DNA of 64,000 bases. Origin: Takakia lepidozioides (Eukaryota; Streptophyta; Takakiopsida; Takakiales; Takakiaceae). Shown here piece after piece: positions 1 through 9,902 of this stretch (the first letter of the stretch is position 1; each line of letters starts with the position of its first letter). The notes under the pieces are model-generated. The model had not been told where the DNA came from. It saw nothing but the letters and a program-made list of their open reading frames with translations, and searched no databases. The translations under genes were made by a program, and so were the position numbers. The DNA is taken from contig CM060731.1 of the NCBI GenBank assembly GCA_030704615.1, positions 18,354,001-18,418,000 on the forward strand. Direction: 5' to 3'.

Positions 1-688
1 GAGAGGGGTCAGCTGAACCATGACATGGCTTTCCTTTTGCATCCACATGTTGTTTCTGGAAGTATGTAATGATTGCCAACTCTGAATCTAGAAAACACTA
101 GCCAACTTTGAAGCTACACGTACACCCACGTTTATATGACTCTCCGAAATCCGCTGCCTTACGTCTGATTCGCTTGACTGGTTTTTAGACAGATGGTTAT
201 ACTGCCTTGAGTTGGACAGAGGGTTACACTGCTGTGAGTTAGACCGAGGGTTACACTGCTGTGAGTTAGACCGAGGGTTACACTGCTATGAGGTAGACAG
301 AGGGTTACACTGCGAGTTACACTGGGAGTTACACGGCGTGTCATCCGCAGTCCTGCATGGATTAGGTTGCACTGCTATAGCATGTGAGTTATACTGGGAG
401 CATCGCAGAGGGTTGTATGGGTTGGGTCGCTCTGAGAGTTACACGGTGTAACATGGATTGCGTTACAGCGCTGCGAGGGGTTATATGTGTTGGGTTACAC
501 TGCTGTGAGTTTCACTGATAGTTACATGACCAGATGCACGAGGGGTTACATGAGTCACACTACTAAGAGTGACACTTTGAAGAGTTACACTTCTACGAGT
601 TACACTGCGAAGAGTTCCTCTGATAAGAGTTACACTGACAAGAGTTACACTGATGGATTGGGTGGCATTTGATGTGTGTGCGTGCAGG
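1..688 (+). repeat. GGGTTACACTG minisatellite, probably an intron of the MULE transposase
   Basis: The stretch from about 200 to 660 is built from degenerate 9-15 bp units of the form (A/G)GGGTTACACTG(C)TGTGAGTTAGACC, all with the G-rich strand on plus. It ends in a polypyrimidine-poor but usable splice acceptor, GTGTGCGTGCAG at 677-688, directly before transposase coding sequence, so the array is probably the last part of an intron whose upstream exon lies outside the window. Bases 1-190 show no recognisable feature. Small open frames here are simple translations of the repeat and are not genes. Confidence 0.75.
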
Positions 689-1830
689 GAATCGTTTGGG
701 GACGTAGCGATATATGCCTTTGGCATGTTCGCTGCGCTTGGCTGAAACATTCGTAGCGTAAGATGCCCGATCCATACACTCGCAATGCTGTTTTGAAAGA
801 GCTTGGCGACGTAATGTACAGCATTAACGCTTGTGTGGGAGTCACCCCAGAAGAGTGGGCGCTGGAGCGACTGGAAGATTTGAATTATTCCTATCCGCTT
901 GCGCGTGACTTCCTACGTTACATCAGAATGGAATGGGTCCCAAAACTGAGCATGTGGATCACGGGGGCTCGTTATATTCCCCACGCAAGTCAGGATACTA
1001 ATGCCGCAATTGAATCTTGGCACGGAAATTTGAAGGCTCGTTTACGCTCGGGAAAGCAAAGGCTTGATGGCAGGAGAATCGATTGGCTGATCAGCGAACT
1101 CGTGGGTCCTGTTCTAACCCACTATTGGTATAGAGATAACTTGAAATCGAAAGGCTTCAAAAGGAATGTACGACAGGAGGAATTTATCAGTAATGTTGTT
1201 TGGACTGCAAGGGAGATCCCTGATGTCAATGTTCATTTGGCCACTGTTCCTGGTCATCCGGCGATTGTGGATAGTGTTCAAACGGCCGGTCGAAGCTACA
1301 CAATCTATGCACCTGCGACCACCTGGGCTTGTTGTGATTGTCCATGGGCTTTGAAGGGTAACTTGTGCAAACATCAAATCCGCGTTCTTCAATTGATGAA
1401 GCCAAATCTGAAGGAAGGGCTTATTGTGAAGCTCTGTGGCACAAAGCTCGGGACCATTCATGGAGGTCTTCACATGTTGATGAAATCGGAACTTCCAGAT
1501 ATTGATGCAAAGGAGGAAGTTGTGAATCTAGCAGAGCCTACAGAGTGCTCAGCATCATCCCAACGTGGTCGGCAGGAGCCATCGGATGTTTCATCAATTG
1601 AATCTGAGATGAAGTCCCTGTCGCTTCTTGGCAATGAGAGTGAAACAATGCGCAAACATTTGCTTGCCGAGCTTCGTTGTGTTCGTGGGAGGCTGTCCAC
1701 TTTACAAGTTAGAATCGACAAAGGTCTGTTGCACCCTCTTCAAGCAGTTCCATTCATAAAAAATGATGATGGAAACAACATGTCCCTTGCCAGGAAAGTA
1801 GATTTTGTAGACCGGTTCCGTAGTAAGTGA
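689..1830 (+). pseudogene. MULE (MURA-type) transposase, C-terminal part with SWIM zinc finger
   Basis: The exon opens after the acceptor at 688 and reads in one frame to a stop at 1828-1830. The first residues (CLWHVRCAW) match the end of the MULE DDE domain, where a C..WH..RAW motif precedes the last catalytic region. A TAG at 754-756 interrupts this frame just before the ATG at 763, so the copy is broken, or was re-started at 763 (355 codons). Further on come the N-A-A-I-E-S-W-H segment typical of MULE C-termini and a SWIM finger CxCx(9)CxH (CDCPWALKGNLCKH) at about residues 194-207 counted from 763. The N-terminal DDE half would lie off the left edge. It converges on the Ulp1 gene. The family assignment is from motifs and is firm; activity is unlikely. 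Confidence 0.75.
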
Positions 1831-1883
1831 CCATTGAGTCCATTGGCAATGACACTTATTTTGTGATCACCAAGTTTAATATG

Positions 1884-2304
1884 AAGTACATGTTTGTTCA
1901 TGGGTTGTTATTCACTTTGCCATTCCATCCACATTCAACCTATGTAACTCACTCAATGGGACACCCATGGGCCGGGGTGACACACCGCAGGGTTACACTG
2001 TCTGGGGTTTCATAACGTAACATAGCTCTACTTAGTGTAACTCGCATCTGTGGTACTCCACACAGTGTAACACAGATGAGTGTGAACCTCTTCAGTGTAA
2101 CTCATTGTGGTGTAACTCCAAGAGCAATGTAACTATCAACAGTGTAACCCAGTATGTAACCCCATAGAATATTGCTGTCAGTGGTGTAACTCTGAGAATT
2201 ATAAGTCGATGACTACAATGTGACTACAGGGTCTGGGTTAGTCTGCCGGGGTTACATGACCCTTCAATACAGAGTGGGAAGATGCTGAAGTCGAGCACCT
2301 TTAG
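1884..2304. repeat. Duplicated segment A, copy 1
   Basis: This 421-bp segment recurs in direct orientation at 43808-44234 with only a few substitutions and short repeat-unit changes. It starts with AAGTACATGT just beyond the MULE stop codon and ends at GCACCTTTAG. It is non-coding and rich in GTGTAAC units. In copy 1 it is joined to segment B by 8 bp (2305-2312) that are missing from the second locus. Confidence 0.9.
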
Positions 2305-3150
2305 TCACCAACACTAGCCCCTGTATGTGTAACCCAATTTGTGTGTAACCCATGGACGTGTAATCCATGAGATAGATAATCATTCCGTTCAACCTATGTT
2401 ATGGACCAGTGTAGCCCTCCGAGTGTAACTTGTTGTTGTGTAACCCCAAGAAGTATGTATCCCGACCACATGTAACCCCCATTGATGTCACCCCATCGCA
2501 TGTAACCCATTGTACAATTTGGGGTGCACGCTATAAACCCCGATGCTACATCACCCCATCTTATGTATCCCCACGACACGTAGCCCTTGTATAGGCAACC
2601 CTGCCCACTTTCATTGTGCACAGTGTAACTTAGAACTGTGTAACCCTCTTGAGTGAGTGTAACCCAGAGTGTTGTAACTCCAAGAAGTATGTAGCCCGAC
2701 CAGATGTTACCCCCACACTATTGTGACCCCATCGTATGTAACCCATTGTACATAGCCCTCATGTATGTAACCCCATGTAGTATAAATCTGAGAACTTCAG
2801 TGCACAAACACTTCAGTGCGAAAAAAATAAAAAATAAAACAAATGCGCATAGTCGAGGTGGGGTTACATGCCACGAAAGTATACTGTTTCAGCAACGTGA
2901 CCCTGACATAGCCAGGAAGGCCCAACCATGTAACCCTAGGCCCATTGTATGTAACCCATAAGTGTAACCCCACGTTGTGAGACCCGGCATGGTGTAACCC
3001 ATCACTTATGTGTGAACCCACAGAGTGTAAGCCCATTGCCCCAGGGCCCAAAGGTGTACCCAAGTACTTGTCTATGATTCCACTTCATGTAACCTTATAA
3101 GGTGTAACCCCATGTAAGCCCATTGCATGAAACCCAAACTGTGAAGTGTT
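1975..3150 (-). repeat. GTGTAACCC satellite in the spacer between convergent transposon genes
   Basis: Dozens of degenerate GTGTAACCC / ATGTAACCC / GTGTAACTC units fill the spacer between the MULE stop (1830) and the Ulp1 stop (3195). The G-rich strand is on minus here, opposite to the array at 1-688. Unit order is irregular and there is no clean higher-order period. The only non-repeat interval is around 2780-2930, which carries an A-rich run (AAAAAAATAAAAAATAAAAC). Confidence 0.85.
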
Positions 3151-4214
3151 ACGAACAAACCACATAGAAGCAAAAATGCATCAAGAGACGCTATTTATTT
3201 CTTTGGCCATCTGACCAAGTCTTTGTCCATCTCGTCACACAGCCAACTAATCATATGAGTACGGGAAGCTATCATGGTTGACTCGTTGAACCAACTTGCA
3301 GTAAACGCCCGCCTATGACGGGTTCGATCTTCTGTGGTTTTCACATTGAACTTCCACTCCAAGTAAAATTGCACAAAACAAAGTGCATAATAGCCGCACT
3401 CCCAACAGCTCCGTTGTTGGGGGACACTGGCCTCAAACCATTCCATCCTCTCCATGACGTAACTGAAGTCATCAGATCCAGGCATGAAATCAAAGAACGC
3501 TATGGCAAAATTTCGCAAAATTCCTTCAATGAGTTTGGGTCGGGCAATGGTTTTATGGGAGTCCAAATGTACTATCCGACCTCGGCGCTCTAAAACAGCA
3601 ACACTCCAGTGATCACTGCAACACAAACAAAGCCGTTACGTCAGAATAGAAAAAAAACATCTCCAATGAAACCCATTGTGGTGTAACCCAGTAGTGTAAC
3701 CCTTTGTACTGTAACTCTAAACGGTGTTACACAACTAGTCAGCAGTCACTAGTGCAACTCAGTCTAGAATAGAGGAGTGTAACCCAACATGCTCAGTCAA
3801 CGCTGAAATTACTTACTCGAAGACAATAGGGATGACAACCACGTCCACAAGATCTCGATTCTTTGTGAACACCATCCCTCGGGCATCCTGAGTGTACCAT
3901 TCTTGCACCAACCCGAATAGCGTCTGCAGATCGTTACCATTGGTACGCATGACATGCCATTGGAAAGGAGCACAGATGACAAACTCAGGTGCGATAGCCT
4001 TAAACAATTTGGCCTCCAGAAGTTTGTTGTAACCCGAGAGCAATGCATCTGTGACAGTTGCTCTTATTTTATACATCGGCTCAAAATCTGTCTCTTCCAA
4101 GTAAAACTGTAACGGACTAGAAGCCAGGAAGGCATCGCCATAATAAAACTTCACTTCGGGCGCCCCAGGAGGGTCCGACACCATTCTGAACTTTGTCAAG
4201 TACCGTTGTTTTAG
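2313..4214. repeat. Duplicated segment B, copy 1 (inverted copy at 38212-40144)
   Basis: The 1.9-kb segment contains the last two exons of the Ulp1 gene and its downstream spacer. It recurs in reverse complement at 38212-40144 with few substitutions (for example G to D next to the catalytic Cys) and a 15-bp longer intron in the second copy, caused by one extra repeat unit. The right edge of homology (4214) falls one base inside the splice acceptor junction of the last-but-one exon. Confidence 0.93.
3195..3615 (-). CDS. Ulp1 protease exon 5, catalytic core
   Basis: This last exon follows the acceptor TTGCAG at 3621-3616 and carries the whole catalytic set of a C48 (Ulp1/SENP) peptidase. His is in HWSVAVL, Asp in VHLDSH, the oxyanion Gln in VPQQRS, and the nucleophile Cys in CWECGYYAL. 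The order and spacing H-D-Q-C are as in Ulp1. The stop is at 3195-3197. C48 enzymes cleave after the Gly-Gly end of SUMO-like modifiers; in transposons the substrate is unknown. The intron (3816-3616, 201 nt) itself contains satellite units. Confidence 0.75.
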
Positions 4215-4215
4215 T
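3817..4215 (-). CDS. Ulp1 gene exon 4, N-terminal part of the protease domain
   Basis: It opens after TGTGCAG (acceptor) with RLKQRYLTKF and reads 133 codons to a consensus donor GTAAGT. Content is typical of the region N-terminal to the catalytic His in transposon Ulp1 proteins (a YNKLLEAKLFKAIAPEF segment followed by PIVF). Splicing to exon 5 restores PIVFDDHW. The same exon is present intact at 38212-38609. Confidence 0.7.
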
Positions 4216-4312
4216 CTGCACAACAAACCGCACATTACGAACATTACGATGCATCATACAAGAGTTATAATCAATATTCAAAATCAGAGAGGATCAAAGT
4301 ACAATGAGGTAC

Positions 4313-6208
4313 CTCGAACGCTCCCGCAAGTGCTTGGCAAGGACCTCTTGCTGCTGGACAACGTCAACCTCCGACCCCTGCACTTTTGCCTTTCGGTTTG
4401 GTTCGCTGTTTTTTGGGTGCGACAAGAACAGATACTTCTTTGTCAGCGCTAGGGGGTTCAGCCAACCGCTTTCTTTGAGCAGGCGGCCGTTTTGACCTCT
4501 TGGGATTCTCTGCAACCCTGACAATGCCGCCGGTAGGGGGAATTTCTGAGCCAGAGGTGCCTTGTTCTGAGTTTGCTGCAAGTGCTGAAGACTGCACTCC
4601 CTCGTCTGAGACGTGCTGGGGAGGTGATTGACCAAGGGCAGAAGTGTCACAGCTCACCTCCTCGGTGCTACCCCTGTCAGTGTCACCCTTCTGTTCAAAC
4701 CCCTTGTCACGCTTCTTAGTGTCACCCTTCTCTTCGGCTACCTCCTCAGTGTCACGATTCTCAGTGTCACCCTTCTCTTTGGCTTCCTTCTCAATGTCAC
4801 CCTTCTCTTCGGCTACCTCCTCAGTGTCACTCTTCTTAGTGTCACCCTTCTCTTCGGCTACCTCCTCAGAGTCACGCATCTCAGTGTCACCCTTCTCCCC
4901 GGCTACCTTCTCAGTGTCACTACTCAGTGTCACCCTTCTCTTTGGCCGCATTATCAGTGTCACTCTTCGCAGTGTCACCCTTCTCATCGGGTTCCTTCCC
5001 AGTGTCACTCTGCTGAGTAACAATCTTATGTGTGTCACCCTTGGCAGTGTCACTCTTCTCAGTGTCTAGATGCTCCGCAACATCCTTCTCTTCGTGACTC
5101 TCCACAGTGAAACGCTTCTCAGTGTGACCCTGCTTTGTGTCACCCTTCCAACTGACAACCTCCTCGGTGACACCCTTCCCCGTGTCACCCATGTCGATGT
5201 CACTCTTCTTTGCATCAACCTCCTCAATGCCATCCTTGATTGTGTCGCCCTTCTCCGCACCCTCCAAGACCATGTTGACTAGCGGAAGACCGTCATCCGT
5301 CGCGACTAGTGGCCGTGGCAAAGGAGTGTCACCTTCCACGACTAGTGGTAGTGGAATGTCATCCATGGCAGTGTTACACTCACTGACATCTACCATGTGG
5401 GTTGGCTGTGGGGTGTCACCCCTATCAGTGTAACCCATGTCAATGTCACTCTCAACGGAAGTTGCAGTGTTCACGGGCAATGGTGTGTCACCCACGACAA
5501 TGTCCCTCACGGCATTGTCAGCCACACCGGTATCCGCAGTGTCACCCTGAGGTGCAGTGTAACCCTCCTTCCCTGTTGCTCCTCTCTGCACAGTGTCACC
5601 CTCAGGTGCAGTGTAACCCTCGGTTTCAGGGCATCCTCCCCTTGCAGTGTCACCCTGCGCATCAATGGGACCCACGAAGGCTGGGTCATTCTGAGAGAGG
5701 TTGACCACATGATCCTGACAAATACTTACATTGTTGCATCGAGGGTTCAACCCAGCATCTCCAGATTCAAAGTCATACACAGACTCTGGGTCAAGCGGGT
5801 CCCCGATTCTTCGATTAAGACCTTCAAAAGAAATGACTGGGGCTGCGGACAAAGAGGTTCGCACTTGGGTGTTCCACCTTGATGTATCATCTTCAGTATC
5901 AGTATCAGAATTCATGGGCAAATCCCGCGTCAAGTCTGCTAGGTTCACCCCTAAGTGCAGCTGGGTTGAGTACAATTCACCAACCTGCGACAAAGATACA
6001 ACGGCAGATTGACTTGGAATGATGTCCTCATCATGTACATCGTCGCTCTGCGGGGCGGAAATTGGCCCATCGCTCGTCTGCGCGCCCCCTACGCCCCCTG
6101 TATCGCATTGTGGAGGGGCCCCATACACAACTTCGTGAAGCTCACGTTGAGCCTCAAAAAGGTTTTTGAACGCATTGGCGACTTGATTGGTCATGAGCTC
6201 GGACTCAT
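4313..6208 (-). pseudogene. Exon 3: acidic low-complexity region made of (K/E)GDT repeats, frameshifted
   Basis: From the acceptor CGATGCAG before 6208 the frame reads about 430 codons, rich in D, E, S and T, into a repeat of the pattern EKGDTE(E/K)V. Each GDT is encoded by GGGTGACAC, one base different from the non-coding satellite unit GGGTTACAC, and some repeats read GYT from that very unit. The frame ends at a TAG near 4922, while the same repeat continues in another frame to a basic tract (KRSKRPPAQRKR, APKKQRTKPKGK), which could act as a nuclear signal. A second frame change near 4364 is needed to reach the segment EVDVVQQQEVLAKHL that joins exon 4. No fold is recognised; the region is probably disordered. 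Confidence 0.6.
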
Positions 6209-6677
6209 CTGCATCGGGGAAAAGACAAAGGTTTTTAGTCGTGGAACGAGGTTTTTGAAAGTGCAAGGGTTACACTATGTAAGGGTTACACTGACTAGGA
6301 CAAGACAGTGGTTCGGATTACACGATGTGGGTTACACCACCCTGTTAGAGACAGTAGTTTGCAATGGGTTACACTACTGAGATTACACAACGAGAGGGTA
6401 ACAAATCTAGGATAACACAGTGAGGGGTACCATTAGGGGTACACTGATTACAGGGTTACATACTCCGAGGGTTACACTGATTACAGGGTTACACACAGCG
6501 AGGGTTACACTGAGTACAAGGTTCCACATAGCGAGGGTTACACTGATTACAGGGTTACACACAACGAGGGTTACACTGAGTTACAAGGTTCCACATAGCG
6601 AGGGTTACAATGATTACAAGATTACACACAAAGGGGTTACACGACGAAGGGGTGACAGTGGATGGAGTAACACTTAC
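6209..6677 (+). repeat. GGGTTACAC satellite inside the intron between exons 2 and 3
   Basis: The 469-nt intron (donor GTAAGT at 6677, acceptor GATGCAG) is almost wholly satellite from 6260 on. Units such as GAGGGTTACACTGATTACAGGGTTACACACAGC repeat with a period near 36 bp at 6430-6610. The G-rich strand is on plus, antisense to the gene that contains it. Confidence 0.8.
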
Positions 6678-7557
6678 AGAGATACCAAGGCACTACAGAC
6701 CCAAGGTCTCTCATATACTGGATGCCCAAACGCGCATTGAAGTCCATTTCTGTTGGTGATTCGCTGAAGAGGCCACAACACCAAAGCTGGATAAACGATT
6801 CTCTCTGTTGGATCGCAAAGTGATGGGCGGCGCGACGACGGCTTGCCTTGCAAAACTGTATAGCTCCGTTGATCTTAATTGACCGGTCACCCCACTCTTC
6901 TGTACTCAAACTCGATCTTAAGTCTTCGAGCTCAGAATCCAAGGTCGCAATTCCGTCACCAGGTTGTGCAAAGTACATCAGACTAAAGCCGTAATACTCA
7001 TCGACCAGGTCCTTCACCTTTGAGGCCGTAAGAGCACTTTCCAGAAGTTCAGTCGTGAACCCCAACCTGGGATGCGTTTGGGAAACTGACCTGCCATGAT
7101 TTCTTACATCGTTGTGGGCCAGAATTCTCAAAAGGAGTGGTGGCGGTCCAATGTGCGGTTTGGTGAGATTCTCCATTTGACTGATCAATCCTTCGGCAAA
7201 ACCACGAGTGAATTCCAACGGATCTGGAACAACCAAACCTTTGATTCCATCTACAGTAATAGTGATGACAAGAGGATTTGAAGTTCTGGCATCGTCAAGG
7301 TCGGTATTGCCAACAGCTAGTTCGTCCATCGTGTCATCATCATGTGAGGCTTGGCTCTCTCGATGGACTCGTGTAAGTCTCCCACCTTTTTTCTTTTTCT
7401 GCTTTGGCATGTCAGGATGCCCAATGCTCTCTAAATACTCCTTCACCCGATTCAATTCCTCTATCATTAACGGACCATGATCCGGCTGGGCAGTAAACGC
7501 CTTGTGGGCAGCAACAACACTGTCCATATCATCGCTTCTAAGATGATATCGAGCTCC
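6678..7557 (-). CDS. Exon 2 of the Ulp1 gene, domain unknown
   Basis: The exon runs from acceptor TTGCGCAG to donor GTAAGT and reads 293 codons without a stop. It carries a Lys run (KQKKKKGGR), an acidic stretch, and a mixed hydrophobic C-terminal half with several predicted helices, which includes KDLVDEYYGFSL and RRRAAHHFAIQQRESF. I recognise no catalytic motif or finger. Its last codon is split 1+2 with exon 3 and gives a continuous frame (PWYL-Y-ESELM). Confidence 0.55.
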
Positions 7558-7770
7558 CTGCGCAATACAACGTGAGGGGTTACACCAGAGAAAAAGGTTA
7601 CAGCACGAGGGGTTACACATGAAAATGGGTTACAAACAAGATGGGCTACACGGGGTTACACAGAGGTGGGTTACACACCATAGGGGTTTTTAAAAGGGGT
7701 CCTCTGTAGGTGGGTTACACTCTGGGTTACACGCCACAGGAGAGACAGGGGGGGTAACACAAGGGGTTAC
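7558..7770 (+). repeat. GGGTTACAC satellite in the intron between exons 1 and 2
   Basis: Units of GGGGTTACAC(GA)G, GATGGGCTACAC and GGGTTACACAC fill the intron, G-rich strand on plus. The array runs up to the end of exon 1, whose donor I cannot fix: two candidate AATCAA|GTTGG(A/G)TTC donors lie 24 bp apart near 7830-7855. Confidence 0.7.
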
Positions 7771-7839
7771 ATGGATAGACAACAGCCCAAAATTTGAAAA
7801 ACAGAGAAATGGCAGGGAATCCAACTTGATTGTCTGTCG

Positions 7840-8617
7840 ATAGAACCCAACTTGATTTTGCAGCTGTCGCATGGACTGCGCCCTCGCCTCGCGCAACAAA
7901 TTCTTGGAATGCCGGCCAAAACCCCTTCTCATTGACATTCGGAAATGGGAACTGAGGAATAAGGCCATGCGGTAGCAGAAGGATTGAGCCTGGAGTTCGC
8001 TTTCGCAAGATGAACCTTGAGCTCCGGTTTCCCCGGTTTCCAATGTTGATTTTCTTTGCAATAGGGACAGGTAGAGGCGGGCTCAATCGCCGCTTGTCTC
8101 TCTCGTTAGAAACCTGCCGAATAGAAGGACCAGGGACAGAAACAGCAGGAGCACCAGAAGATGGAACCTCTATAGCAGAAATAGCCGAAGAAGGTACAAC
8201 AGCAGGCACTTCAATAGGATCTGCAATCTCACCCAAAGCCACCCTATTTTGCAGAATCCATGCATGATATGCATCAACAGAAGAAGCTGGAACAGAATTC
8301 ATCACATTTTCAACAGCCATGGCATGCTTGAGCTCCGCATCAGGAAACGGTTTTGTTCCTTTCGGTCTGGCCATACATGCGGCCGTTCCATCGACAATAT
8401 GCCGATTCAATCTGCTCTTATCTACCTTTACTGCCCCACAATAAGGACATTTGAACTTAGGCCCCTCCACCTTGGCCTCTCTACACCTGGTGTGGCAGTA
8501 CGCGATCATTGTAGCATGCTCATGCTCAGTGTACCAGAAGCGAACTCGTTCGCCATCCCTTTTCAAGTGATCAAATGGAATAGTAGCCTCTCCAGGGAAC
8601 AAATAACAATCAGCCAT
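7840..8617 (-). CDS. Exon 1 of the Ulp1 gene: C2H2-like zinc-finger protein
   Basis: ATG at 8617-8615 opens a frame with a single finger CPYCGAVKVDKSRLNRH followed by a further Cys, so the ligands read C-x2-C-x(11)-H or C-x2-C...H...C. A Pro/Val/Ser-rich linker follows with basic patches (RDKRR, PIAKKINIGNRGNRSSRF). Such N-terminal fingers usually bind DNA in transposon proteins; that role is inference. The sequence upstream of the ATG is a purine-rich AAGAG run (8625-8700), which is a plausible 5' leader. A degenerate partial copy lies on the other strand at 9500-9760. Confidence 0.55.
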
Positions 8618-8934
8618 GACAAAAGAAAAAGCTGACAGAAGAGAAGAGAAGAGCAAGAGCAAGAAAAGACAAGACAAGAAAAGACCAAGACCAAGAGAAT
8701 TCCGAAGAACGCACAACAGGGAGCACGCACAGCAAGGAGTGCAGGAAGAATATGAAAGGCTGCCAGAAGGGGAAAACTGAACAATGATCAAAGAACGAAG
8801 AACGAAGCTAGCTAGATGTCACCCGTAAGGCACGTCGGTTAAGCGAAAGACGGCGGTTCATTAAAATCTGGCGGCTTGCAATCAATTATATCCGCACTGA
8901 CTCACACGTGTATGAGTTGCAATCCCGGTGTCAC

Positions 8935-9345
8935 CCGGAATAGCGGAGTGTAACCCGTAACCCTACACTTGTGAGCGCGACAAACCGGCCGTTACCCGCA
9001 TGCCAGGCACGTCGAGTGTAACCCTCCGTCAGGTACCCACATATGATGTAACCCTTCGTCACAACCTCATGTACCCCTAGTCTATGTGACTCCCGAACAC
9101 AACATCGATGTAACCCTGTCATATCAAACCATTAGTATGCAACCTCCAGGTAAACATGGTCAATGTAATGCCCCACCCATGTAACCCTAGCCTATGTGGC
9201 TCCGCGAGCGCAACATCCACGTAACCCATCAAACATGTCAACCCCATCTAAACCTCCATTACTAAACCGTCTACCAAGCTAGCATGTATTGAGAAAGAAA
9301 ACACCGTGTAACCCCCTGTGTGTAACCATAGCACACGTGAGGTAG
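8935..9345 (-). repeat. GTGTAACCC / ATGTAACCC satellite, minus orientation
   Basis: Scattered ATGTAACCC(T) and GTGTAACCC units at irregular spacing, mixed with unique sequence. They lie upstream of the C2H2 exon. No gene is seen in 8800-9500. Confidence 0.65.
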
Positions 9346-9499
9346 TCATATAAACCATCAGACATGTAACCGGTTGACAGTGCTTGCAAAACACGCATGA
9401 TTCGATACGTATTGCATCCATAATAGCGATGAATAGGCTGCCCCGGCTGGTGTGTGAACAAAAGATACACGAGAGGAGAGTGAATGGGCACCCCGTCAA

Positions 9500-9770
9500 A
9501 TGAGCGGCTGCTTGCATGGCTAGACCGAAAGAAACAAAACCCTTTCCTAATGCGGATCTTAGGAATACCATAGCCATCGGGGACGGTGACAAAACAACAA
9601 GAATGACATTGAGAAAGAAAAAGAATAGAGACAACCGTATCAATCGTAGAGAAAACCGTAGTAATAGATTTGACGGATCGTTGCGCGGAAAGCGTTGTCT
9701 TGTATGTTGCTGGGATGACGATACTGAACTGAATGAACTACAAATCTTTCGCATTGATGTGTGAAGCCGA
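9500..9770 (+). pseudogene. Inverted degenerate copy of part of the C2H2 exon
   Basis: The plus frame contains ACMARPKETKPFPNADLRNTIA, nearly the segment ACMARPKGTKPFPDAELKHAMA that follows the finger in the minus-strand exon at about 8330-8390. The His and Cys ligands ahead of it are lost, and the downstream part (KKKNRDNRINRRENRSNRF) only loosely recalls the basic tract of the intact exon. It is an old inverted duplicate and is not expressed as such. Confidence 0.55.
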
Positions 9771-9902
9771 TTGGGCACCATGGGAATTGCAGAAAGCTGA
9801 TGCCCCAAAGCAAAAAAACGAGCGAGCTAGGAATCTGAAAAACGGATGGAGAGAGCAAATTAGGGTTTCGACCTCTATTTAAACCTCCATTCGGCCGTCG
9901 GA

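Larger units (their letters stand above)
3195..8617 (-). pseudogene. Multi-exon transposon gene: C2H2-like finger, acidic repeats, Ulp1/C48 protease
   Basis: I read this as one leftward gene. Exon 1 starts at ATG 8617 and runs to about 7840. Exon 2 is 7557-6678, exon 3 is 6208-4313, exon 4 is 4215-3817 and exon 5 is 3615-3195. Every junction between exons 2 and 5 has GT-AG borders and compatible phases (phase 1 at 6678/6208, phase 2 at 4313/4215 and 3817/3615), which supports the joins. The product would have an N-terminal zinc finger, a middle region of unknown fold, a Gly-Asp-Thr-rich acidic repeat and a C-terminal SUMO-type cysteine protease. Ulp1 genes carried by plant MULEs (Kaonashi type) are a known precedent; linking this gene to the neighbouring MURA remnant is inference. 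Two frameshifts in exon 3 (near 4920 and 4364) make this copy probably dead. Confidence 0.6.

Noticed and set aside
4628-5069. Plus-strand open frames rich in SVTLL...
   Set aside because: They are antisense translations of the GGGTGACAC coding repeat of the minus-strand gene; no start context or domain.
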